From NCBI GenBank assembly GCA_024642325.1, contig JAHEBI010000010.1, positions 7,834 to 15,407 on the forward strand: a stretch of 7,574 nucleotides of DNA, in the 5' to 3' direction. The stretch comes from Eudoraea sp. GTDB lineage: Bacteria > Bacteroidota > Bacteroidia > Flavobacteriales > Flavobacteriaceae. Each line of letters starts with the position of its first letter. The first letter of the stretch is position 1. Position numbers and translations under genes: made by a program. Of this stretch, positions 1 to 5,825 are shown one piece after another. Under the pieces are notes generated by a model. The model had not been told where the DNA came from and did not search any database. It saw only the letters and a program-made list of their open reading frames with translations.

Positions 1-358
1 CAGAGCAAATATTTCTGATTCAATTACATTACAACCATTGGACAGGGCCGTGGTCAAAACAGGCCTGTTTTTAGAAATTCCAGTGGGCTATGAGGCACAG
101 GTAAGGCCGCGCAGCGGATTGGCAGCCAGGAAAGGAATAACCGTGCTTAATGCACCGGGTACAGTGGACGCAGATTACCGGGGAGAAATTGGCGTGATTC
201 TTGTTAACTTGTCAAAAGAGGAATTTACAATCGTTAATGGGGAACGTATAGCGCAATTAGTGATTACGTCTCATGAGCGCGCAGAGTGGATTGAAACAGA
301 AATATTATCTGAGACTGCAAGGGGAGAAGGCGGGTTTGGAAGTACAGGGACAAAATAG
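1..358 (+). CDS. dut: dUTP diphosphatase (dUTPase), 5'-truncated by the window edge
   Basis: Trimeric dUTPase, a cytoplasmic enzyme that hydrolyses dUTP to dUMP and pyrophosphate, keeping uracil out of DNA and feeding dTMP synthesis. The reading frame is open to the left edge (first full codon at base 2, giving RANISDSITLQPLDRAVVKTG), so the true start lies outside; the TTG at 38 is internal, because the residues before it already match the dUTPase N-terminal strands. Four of the five family motifs are visible: motif 2 RPRSGLA, motif 3 GTVDADYRGEIGV with the catalytic Asp, motif 4 GERIAQLVI, and the glycine-rich C-terminal motif 5 RGEGGFGSTG that closes over the nucleotide. Only the tail of motif 1 is inside the window. 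About 118 residues are present, against roughly 145 in the family. It is followed after 39 bp by a TPR gene on the same strand. Identification is very secure. Confidence 0.97.
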   Translation, partial: RANISDSITLQPLDRAVVKTGLFLEIPVGYEAQVRPRSGLAARKGITVLNAPGTVDADYRGEIGVILVNLSKEEFTIVNGERIAQLVITSHERAEWIETEILSETARGEGGFGSTGTK

Positions 359-397
359 TGATGTTGCAAAAATTTGGACTCACATCAGAATGATTAT

Positions 398-1315
398 ATG
401 AACTTCAGACTTAAATGGGTTATTTATGTACTTGGGATATTTATTTTCTCACAACCAATCCATGCCCAGGAAGAGGAAAGTGCTGAAGTTTTTCTGGAAG
501 ATTATACCGACGAATTTCAGGAAGCTTTCTTTGATGCATTAAAGCAAAAGGGGATTGAAAACTTTGACAAGGCTATAAATTTATTTCTTAAATGTAAAAG
601 GCTGGATAGTACAAACATAGTGGTAGATTTTGAACTGGCAAAGGCCTATAGAGCTAACAAGGAATATCCCCTGGCTCAGCAATATGCCATAGATGCATTA
701 AATTCCGAGCCGGAGAACCTGTGGTATTTGAATGAAGTAGTGGAAATTATGCAACAACAGGGGAGTGCTATAGAGATGGTTAAAGAGCAAGTGGCATTTG
801 ATAATGGTAAACTAAAAGAAAATCTCGCCCTGATTTACTTTCAAAAAATGAAGTATGAACAGGCCTTAAATATTTTAAAAGAAATGAAGAATTCTTCATT
901 CAAGGATGAACTTTCACTCATGATCAAAGATTCTTTAGATAGGAATAAGAGTATTGAGGTAATCAATGAGGGGCCTCCTGACCAAAACACGGATATGGAT
1001 CCTCTTATGTTTTATAAAGATGAAATCGGGGAATTAATTCGCAGTGAGGATTATTCTTCCTTGATTATAAAAGCGGATGAAGCTCTGGAGGAATATCCTT
1101 CACAGCCTTATTTTTATTATGCCAAGGGGATGGGCTTAAATAAAAGCGGAAAACAAAAGGAAGCAATTGGTGAATTGGAAATTGCCCTGGATTTTCTTAT
1201 CGACGATACAGAACTGGGGAATAATATTTACAAAGAATTAGCTGATGCATATACGTTTTTGGGGAACTCATCAAAGGCAAATATGTATCTTAGTAAAATC
1301 AAATCTGGTTCCTGA
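398..1315 (+). CDS. Secreted tetratricopeptide-repeat (TPR) protein
   Basis: Predicted 305-residue exported TPR protein of unknown precise role. I chose the ATG at 398 rather than the in-frame TTG at 374 because it gives a clean signal peptide (MNFRLKWVIYVLGIFIFSQP, then IHAQ and an acidic start EEESAE), with likely cleavage near residue 24. The mature protein is helical, with TPR-like units at about residues 40-73 (FDKAINLFLKCKRLD), 74-107 (AKAYRANKEYPLAQQYAIDAL), 139-165 (LALIYFQKMKYEQALNIL), 236-269 (YYAKGMGLNKSGKQKEAIGELEIAL is the clearest) and 276-302. A less regular stretch, about 180-215, may be a linker. TPR arrays are protein-binding scaffolds, so a periplasmic adaptor or complex subunit is the natural inference. 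The stop lies 4 bp before the DUF4292 start, suggesting co-transcription and possibly translational coupling with the lipoprotein and EnvC genes. The TPR fold is well supported; a specific function is not. Confidence 0.88.
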   Translation: MNFRLKWVIYVLGIFIFSQPIHAQEEESAEVFLEDYTDEFQEAFFDALKQKGIENFDKAINLFLKCKRLDSTNIVVDFELAKAYRANKEYPLAQQYAIDALNSEPENLWYLNEVVEIMQQQGSAIEMVKEQVAFDNGKLKENLALIYFQKMKYEQALNILKEMKNSSFKDELSLMIKDSLDRNKSIEVINEGPPDQNTDMDPLMFYKDEIGELIRSEDYSSLIIKADEALEEYPSQPYFYYAKGMGLNKSGKQKEAIGELEIALDFLIDDTELGNNIYKELADAYTFLGNSSKANMYLSKIKSGS

Positions 1316-1319
1316 TCTA

Positions 1320-2105
1320 ATGAAATACAATACCTATAGTTGGAATAGCTGGATGATAATTATTGTCCTGGCAATGCTTTCATTCTCTTGTAAATCAAGC
1401 AAGGTGATTTCTGAAGGAAATGTTGATGATAGGCTTACCACCAAGGCAATAATCAAAAATCATTATAAAAATCAATTGGAATTCAGGACCATAAGCGGTA
1501 GGTTGAAAGTTGAATATAATGATGGTAGCGCCGTTCAGAGTATTAATGTGAGCCTAAGAATTGAAAAGGATAAAGCAATATGGATGAGCGCCCCTTTAGG
1601 GGTTGTTAAAGCATTAATTACTCCAAAAAGAGTAACTTTTTATAATAAATTACAAAATGAGTATTTTGATGGTGACTTTGCTTATTTGAGTAATTTATTA
1701 GGAACTGACTTAGATTTTGGCAAAGTTCAAAATTTATTACTCGGCCAGGCCTTATTTGATCTGCGGACTGAAAAGTATATGTCTCTTGCTCTTGAAGACT
1801 ATTACGAACTTAAACCCAAAAACGCCGGTGATTTGTTCAAAACCCTGTTCTTAATTGAACCGAAGAATTTTAAAATTGCTACCCAGCAGCTGTCACAGCC
1901 ATGGAATAAAAGATTATTAGAGGTTTATTACAAATCATATCAGGTAAAGAATGATCAAATATTACCGGATGAAATTCAGATTACTGCACTTGATGTTGAT
2001 CAAACCACTACTATTGCTTTACAACTAAGGAATGTAGAGTTGAATAAACCATTGAATTTCCCATATAAAATACCAAAAGGTTTTGAAGAAATAGTCTTGA
2101 AATAA
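1320..2105 (+). CDS. DUF4292 outer-membrane lipoprotein (possible LolB-like fold)
   Basis: Predicted 261-residue lipoprotein of the DUF4292 family, typical of Bacteroidota. The ATG at 1320 is preferred over the in-frame ATG at 1245, which lies inside the TPR gene, because it begins directly with a lipoprotein signal: hydrophobic core WMIIIVLAMLSFS followed by Cys24 (FSCKSSK). The residues after the Cys lack the acidic stretch that sends some Bacteroidota lipoproteins to the cell surface, so a periplasm-facing outer-membrane lipoprotein is inferred. The body matches my recollection of conserved family stretches: ISGRLKVEY (59-67), the WMSAPLGVVKALITPKRV run (88-105), NEYFDGDFAYLSNLLG (113-128) and VQNLLLGQALFDL (136-148). 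The alternating beta-strand pattern resembles the LolA/LolB half-barrel that carries lipoproteins or lipids, but that functional step is inference. It is sandwiched between TPR (4 bp) and EnvC (1 bp) genes, which argues for a shared envelope role. Confidence 0.9.
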   Translation: MKYNTYSWNSWMIIIVLAMLSFSCKSSKVISEGNVDDRLTTKAIIKNHYKNQLEFRTISGRLKVEYNDGSAVQSINVSLRIEKDKAIWMSAPLGVVKALITPKRVTFYNKLQNEYFDGDFAYLSNLLGTDLDFGKVQNLLLGQALFDLRTEKYMSLALEDYYELKPKNAGDLFKTLFLIEPKNFKIATQQLSQPWNKRLLEVYYKSYQVKNDQILPDEIQITALDVDQTTTIALQLRNVELNKPLNFPYKIPKGFEEIVLK

Positions 2106-2106
2106 A

Positions 2107-3336
2107 ATGAGAATTGCAAAGCAATATTCTACATATTTACCATTCATTATTTTAGCATTGCTTTGTTCAATGGTTTATGGGCAAACCAATGAACAAAAGG
2201 CATTGGAAACCAGAAGAGAGCAGCTGCAAAAGGAAATTGAGGACATAAACAGACTGCTTTTCGCCGAGAAAGAACAAAAAGGAACCGTTCTTGATCAAAT
2301 GGAGGTCCTTGATCAAAAAATAAATGTAAGACAGCAATTGATCCGGGTTACTAATCAGCAGGCTAACCTTCTCAACAGGCAAATAAATGCGAACATTAGA
2401 AATATCTCAAAGCTTCGGGAAGACTTGGATGCTTTGAAGGAAGAGTATGCCCTAATGATCCAAAAATCATATCGGAATAGATCGCAACAAAGCAGGCTAA
2501 TGTTTCTTTTATCTTCAGAAAATTTTTTTCAGGCATTTAAAAGGTTACAATACATGAAACAATATACTCAGTTTAGAAAGCAACAAGGAGAGGATATTGT
2601 CAAAAAAACAGAAGAGCTAACACAATTGAATAACAATTTAAATGACCAGCGAAAGGAGAAGGAAGTATTGCTGGCACAGAATTTAAAGGCCAAAGGAGAA
2701 TTGCTTAACGAAATAAAGTCTCAGAAAGACCTTTTAAAGACAATTAGACAAAATGAGAGTAATTATGCTGCCGCAATTCGAAAGAAGAAGCAGGAAGCAC
2801 GTAAAATTGATCAACAAATAGAAAAGTTAATCCGGTCTGCTATAGCTGCATCGAATAAAGAGGCAGGGAAAAGAGTATCAACAAATAAGTTCGTTTTAAC
2901 ACCAGAGGCGACATTAGTGGCGAACAATTTTTCCGCCAATAAGGGCAAACTTATCTGGCCGGTTGAAAAGGGAATTAAACAACAGGGTTTTGGCATTTAT
3001 ACAGATGCGGTATATCCGGGGATAAAACATCAAAGCAACGGGGTTATAATTGTGACGGATGAAGGAGCTACCGCCCGTGCGGTTTTTGAAGGAGAAGTTA
3101 TTGCTATTTTGGCCATACCAGGCGGGAATAAGGGCGTTCAGATTAAACATGGAAACTACATAAGCACCTATTATAACTTATCTGATTTGTATGTAAAAAA
3201 AGGAGATAAAGTAAGTTTAAAAGAAGAGCTGGGACTAATATATACTAATCGGTATAATGGTTTAACTCAACTGAAATTTTACCTTTATAAGGACGCCACA
3301 AGGTTAAATCCCGAAGAATGGATTTACCGACTCTGA
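2107..3336 (+). CDS. EnvC-like murein hydrolase activator (coiled coil + degenerate LytM/M23 domain)
   Basis: 409-residue periplasmic protein with the EnvC layout. Residues 1-25 are a signal peptide (LPFIILALLCSMVYG, then Q). Residues about 28-245 are a long, charged, heptad-rich coiled coil. Residues about 280-409 form a LytM/peptidase-M23-type domain starting at KLIWPVEKGIKQQGFG and ending LNPEEWIYRL. The domain looks catalytically dead: the HxGxD position reads SNGVI (310-314), so both zinc-ligand positions are lost, and the final YxH-type motif reads YYNL (355-358), with Asn357 where the His should be. The HG at 348-349 is retained. In E. coli EnvC the LytM domain is also inactive and works by opening autoinhibited N-acetylmuramoyl-L-alanine amidases at the septum, guided by FtsEX. 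The same role is inferred here; no amidase or ftsEX gene is in the window. It starts 1 bp after the DUF4292 stop, so co-expression is very likely. Confidence 0.9.
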   Translation: MRIAKQYSTYLPFIILALLCSMVYGQTNEQKALETRREQLQKEIEDINRLLFAEKEQKGTVLDQMEVLDQKINVRQQLIRVTNQQANLLNRQINANIRNISKLREDLDALKEEYALMIQKSYRNRSQQSRLMFLLSSENFFQAFKRLQYMKQYTQFRKQQGEDIVKKTEELTQLNNNLNDQRKEKEVLLAQNLKAKGELLNEIKSQKDLLKTIRQNESNYAAAIRKKKQEARKIDQQIEKLIRSAIAASNKEAGKRVSTNKFVLTPEATLVANNFSANKGKLIWPVEKGIKQQGFGIYTDAVYPGIKHQSNGVIIVTDEGATARAVFEGEVIAILAIPGGNKGVQIKHGNYISTYYNLSDLYVKKGDKVSLKEELGLIYTNRYNGLTQLKFYLYKDATRLNPEEWIYRL

Positions 3337-3349
3337 CAATAAATGGATT

Positions 3350-4186
3350 ATGGGACCAATTACGGATATTAAGGGAACTTTTACATTGCACAATGGGGTA
3401 AAAATGCCATACCTCGGTTTGGGTGTTTACCTTTCTGAAGATGGAAAAGAGGTGATAAATGCAGTAAGATGGGCCCTGGAAGCCGGTTACCGGCATATAG
3501 ATACTGCATCTATTTACGATAATGAAGAAGGGGTAGGTGTAGGAATTAAAGAAAGTAATATATCAAGGGAAGATATTTTTGTCGTAAGCAAAGTTTGGAA
3601 TACAGACCAGGGTTATGATACCACCTTAAAAGCCTTTGATGAAAGCCTGGAAAGACTGAATCTGGAATATTTGGATCTTTATCTGATACACTGGCCGGTT
3701 CCAGGAAAATATGCAGATACATGGAAGGCCTTGGAATATTTATATAAACAGAAGCGGGTGCGGGCTATTGGCGTGAGTAACTTTTTGAAACACCACCTGG
3801 AGGGTTTATTGAATTCTGCGAAGATTGTTCCCATGGTAAATCAGATGGAATTCCACCCGTATTTGGTCCAGCAAGACCTTTTGGATTTTTGTACTGCTAA
3901 AAATATTCAATATGAAGCCTGGTCTCCAATGATGCAGGGCAATATTTTTGGTATTGATGTTTTTAAAGAACTTGCACATAAATACAACAAAACCATCGCT
4001 CAAATAGTCTTGCGCTGGGATTTGCAAAAAGGAGTTATCACTATTCCCAAGTCCTCTAATAGGGAAAGAATTATTGCAAATGCCGATATTTTCGATTTTG
4101 AATTAACTGATGTGGATATAGCTAATTTAGATAGTTTAAATAGAGGAAAACGCTTTGGCCCGGACCCGGACAACTTCGATTTCTAG
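3350..4186 (+). CDS. Aldo/keto reductase, YvgN/YtbE-like (AKR5 type)
   Basis: 278-residue cytoplasmic (alpha/beta)8-barrel oxidoreductase that uses NADPH to reduce aldehydes and ketones. The full catalytic tetrad is visible: Asp51 and Tyr56 in GYRHIDTASIYDNEEGVG, Lys81 in VVSKVWN, and His114 in LYLIHWPVPGKY. The signature VRAIGVSNF follows, then NQMEFHPY, and the NADP-phosphate-binding loop IPKSSNRERI near the C-terminus. The tail RGKRFGPDPDNFDF matches the ending seen in Bacillus YvgN/YtbE-type glyoxal/methylglyoxal and diketogluconate reductases. The physiological substrate cannot be read from sequence; small reactive carbonyls are the usual guess. Length is normal for the family and nothing is missing. 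It lies 13 bp after the EnvC-like gene, so it probably rides at the end of the envelope operon, although its activity has no obvious link to the wall. Confidence 0.95.
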   Translation: MGPITDIKGTFTLHNGVKMPYLGLGVYLSEDGKEVINAVRWALEAGYRHIDTASIYDNEEGVGVGIKESNISREDIFVVSKVWNTDQGYDTTLKAFDESLERLNLEYLDLYLIHWPVPGKYADTWKALEYLYKQKRVRAIGVSNFLKHHLEGLLNSAKIVPMVNQMEFHPYLVQQDLLDFCTAKNIQYEAWSPMMQGNIFGIDVFKELAHKYNKTIAQIVLRWDLQKGVITIPKSSNRERIIANADIFDFELTDVDIANLDSLNRGKRFGPDPDNFDF

Positions 4187-4207
4187 AGATAAATTACTGA
4201 ATTAAAA

Positions 4208-4723
4208 TTAATCTTTTACGAATAAGGCGCGAAGTTCTGTAGCCTCAGAGGGTTTCATTTTACCTGCCAGAACCAGACTAAGTTGTTTTCTTCTTAGCGC
4301 ACCCTCGAAGCGCTCAATTTCAAGTTCAGTTTCAGGGACTACAGGTGGAACTTCTGTAGGTTTACCTGTATCGTCAACTGCAACAAAAGTATAAATGGCC
4401 TCATTGGCTTTAACACTTTCGCCACTAAATCTATCTTCCATCCAGACGTCAATATAAACCTCCATCGAAGTTCTAAAAGTTCTGGATATCTTGGCCTCAA
4501 CAGTCACAACACTTCCCAGGGGAACAGAACGGTTAAAAGCAACGTGATTAACAGAAGCGGTTACTGTAATTCGACGGCTGTGCCTTCTGGCAGCTATACT
4601 GGCAGCCCTGTCCATACGAGCCAACAATTCACCACCAAATAGATTATTCAATGGGTTGGTCTCGCTGGGCAAAACCATATCTGTCATTATTGTTCTGGAT
4701 TCACTGGGTGTTTTGGACTGCAT
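4208..4723 (-). CDS. Acyl-CoA thioesterase, single hotdog domain (YciA/BFIT-like)
   Basis: 171-residue hotdog-fold acyl-CoA hydrolase, which cleaves fatty acyl-CoA to free acid and CoA in the cytoplasm. The ATG at 4723 is preferred to an in-frame TTG five codons upstream, which overlaps a likely promoter element. The N-terminal TIMTDMVLPSETNPLNNLFG leads into the catalytic signature GGELLARMD, in which Asp38 is the expected acidic residue and the preceding GG caps the central helix. Further family features are the strand VTASVNHVAFNRSVPLGSVV and VKANEAIYTFVAVDDTGKP. After about residue 120 comes an extension rich in charged residues (ELEIERFEGALRRKQLSLVLAGKMK), common in single-hotdog members that assemble as trimers of dimers. 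It lies 52 bp downstream of the SPOR-protein gene on the same strand and ends 21 bp from the convergent aldo/keto reductase. Chain-length preference cannot be inferred. Confidence 0.93.
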   Translation of the reverse strand: MQSKTPSESRTIMTDMVLPSETNPLNNLFGGELLARMDRAASIAARRHSRRITVTASVNHVAFNRSVPLGSVVTVEAKISRTFRTSMEVYIDVWMEDRFSGESVKANEAIYTFVAVDDTGKPTEVPPVVPETELEIERFEGALRRKQLSLVLAGKMKPSEATELRALFVKD

Positions 4724-4735
4724 ATGATTTTTTTT

Positions 4736-4743
4736 CAAAGATA
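4736..4743 (-). promoter_or_regulatory. Candidate Bacteroidota -7 promoter element for the thioesterase gene
   Basis: On the minus strand this reads TATCTTTG, an exact match to the Bacteroidota -7 consensus TAnnTTTG, and it sits 12 bases before the ATG at 4723. It lies in the 52-bp spacer after the SPOR gene, suggesting the thioesterase can be transcribed on its own. Against it: no convincing TTG-type -33 element lies about 19 bases upstream, and the leader would be only around 10 nt. An 8-mer with two free positions can arise by chance in AT-rich DNA. Confidence 0.35.
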
Positions 4744-4775
4744 CGCAGCAATTGTATTGAAGAAGAAGAAAGAAA

Positions 4776-5720
4776 CTATTTTGTAGATAACATCCAGGCG
4801 TCTTGTGATTCTGTATGCTTTATTTTCTTCAGAAAGATTAGAGCTTCTTCGGCATTTTCGTAACTTCCATAAGTAACTTGATGCAAGCCATAACTGTTTA
4901 CTCCAATGTATGCGGCATCATAACCTCTTTCGCGTAATTGTTTCACTTTCTTATCCGCGTTTTCCTGAATTCTAAATGCCCCTGCTATGATATGGTGATT
5001 ACCTCTGGTTTTTTTAGTTATATGAAGCTTGAGTTCAGGTAATTCCAGGGGGTTTGAGTTAAAAAATGTAGCTTCCTGAATATTTTTAGACACAAGTGTT
5101 TGAGCTTCCTCCTGCACGAGTTGTCTGGTGTTCAGTGTTTCACTGTAAAAGCGAAAAGAAGTTAGTCCCGTTGATAAGGCTAATAATATTATGGCAGCAT
5201 ATTTTAAATAGGGTCTGAATTCTGTCCTTTCCCGTTGTTCGGGAGTAATTATAAATGGAATCTTTTCTTCTAATTCAACAACCTGTTCTTTAAGGATTTC
5301 ACGAGTAACGGTTGAAGAAACAAATGACGATAGGCCAAAAGAAGAGGTCAGATAATTAACCTCATACGAAGGCTGAAACTGTAATTTACCTTCTCTGTTT
5401 AACCATAATTCACCAATAGCTGCTATTTTTAGCCTATCCCCGGAATGCAATCGCCTCTTCCATTCTTTGGCTTCCTCCAGGATCTGTTTCAGCATCTCTT
5501 CATACGACCTGTTTTCAGCATTAGCCATATACGAAACCAACAAACCATCATTAGATGACAATTGTTCATTAAAGGATATTTGTTTTGAGGGAGGGTAAAA
5601 AGTATTGGTGGGTTTTTGAAGTACTGCCGATTTCATCTGGGTCAGAAAGGCACCAAAATCAGGAACTACAACGCAGTTATAGCGGTATAAAAGTTGTTGA
5701 ATGTAATGCTCAATTCCCAT
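4776..5720 (-). CDS. HU-CCDC81 / single-TM / SPOR domain protein
   Basis: 314-residue bitopic inner-membrane protein typical of Bacteroidota. I chose the ATG at 5720 over a TTG five codons upstream because MGIEHYIQQLLYRYNCVVVPDFGAFL is the usual family start. Residues 1-55 and about 60-130 correspond to the two tandem Bacteroidota HU-CCDC81 domains, distant relatives of the HU/IHF DNA-binding fold (note VVVPDFGAFLT at 18-28, ISFNEQLSSNDGLLVSYM at 48-65, and LKIAAIGELWLNREGKLQF at 97-115). A charged linker leads to one hydrophobic helix at about 171-189 (YLKYAAIILLALSTGLTSF). After a periplasmic spacer, residues 241-312 form a SPOR domain (HHIIAGAFRIQENADKKVKQLRERGYDAA...VTYGSYENAEEALIFLKKI), a fold that binds glycan strands stripped of stem peptides at division sites. 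The likely topology is HU-type domains in the cytoplasm and SPOR in the periplasm. It is divergent from dprA, with 105 bp between the start codons. Confidence 0.9.
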   Translation of the reverse strand: MGIEHYIQQLLYRYNCVVVPDFGAFLTQMKSAVLQKPTNTFYPPSKQISFNEQLSSNDGLLVSYMANAENRSYEEMLKQILEEAKEWKRRLHSGDRLKIAAIGELWLNREGKLQFQPSYEVNYLTSSFGLSSFVSSTVTREILKEQVVELEEKIPFIITPEQRERTEFRPYLKYAAIILLALSTGLTSFRFYSETLNTRQLVQEEAQTLVSKNIQEATFFNSNPLELPELKLHITKKTRGNHHIIAGAFRIQENADKKVKQLRERGYDAAYIGVNSYGLHQVTYGSYENAEEALIFLKKIKHTESQDAWMLSTK

Positions 5721-5825
5721 AAACACAAAGATCAATAAAAATTAGGGGGCTTCAAACTAGAGAGAGATTTTTTTTATTAACATAATATTTTGTGTAATTT
5801 GTGGATAACTTGAAAATAATTATAA
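5721..5825. promoter_or_regulatory. Divergent promoter region between the SPOR-protein gene and dprA
   Basis: A 105-bp, strongly AT-rich spacer that must hold the promoters for both divergent genes. It contains a run of eight T at 5768-5775. It also has near-matches to the -7 element with one base missing (TAnTTTG): TAATTTG at 5795-5801 for dprA, and TAGTTTG on the minus strand at 5753-5759 for the SPOR gene. Neither has a clear -33 partner, so exact promoter positions are uncertain; that both genes start from here is inferred mainly from the divergent layout. Confidence 0.5.
5800..5808 (-). promoter_or_regulatory. Perfect consensus DnaA box (TTATCCACA)
   Basis: The plus strand reads TGTGGATAA, the exact reverse complement of the high-affinity DnaA 9-mer TTATCCACA. 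It begins 26 bases before the dprA start codon. Just before it, at 5789-5797, the 9-mer TTTGTGTAA makes an imperfect tandem copy of TTTGTGGAT at 5798-5806. An isolated perfect box next to promoter sequences could be a DnaA-controlled operator; one box alone does not make an origin. Given the base composition, an exact match somewhere in a window this size by chance is possible but not expected. Confidence 0.4.

Noticed and set aside
38..40. TTG as the start codon of dut.
   Set aside because: The same frame is open to the left edge and encodes family-like sequence before it, so the gene is truncated by the window.
1245..1319. In-frame N-terminal extension of the DUF4292 protein from an ATG inside the TPR gene.
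   Set aside because: It would bury the lipoprotein signal 25 residues inside the protein. The ATG at 1320 gives a proper signal and 4-bp spacing.
2167..3150. Several minus-strand open frames of 61-78 codons opposite the EnvC-like gene.
   Set aside because: They are antisense shadows of a secure coding gene, with no domain, no start context and no neighbours supporting them.
3245..3496. Minus-strand open frame spanning the EnvC/aldo-keto reductase junction.
   Set aside because: It overlaps two secure genes on the other strand and its translation shows no family resemblance.
4187..4207. Terminator between the convergent aldo/keto reductase and thioesterase genes.
   Set aside because: The 21-bp gap holds no inverted repeat or T-tract that I can see.
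5776..5804. A stretch resembling a XerCD dif site: TTAACATAATAT matches the XerD arm of E. coli dif.
   Set aside because: Only one arm matches. The other side (GTGTAATTTGTG) has no credible XerC half-site or dyad symmetry with it, and AT-rich promoter DNA gives such partial matches easily.
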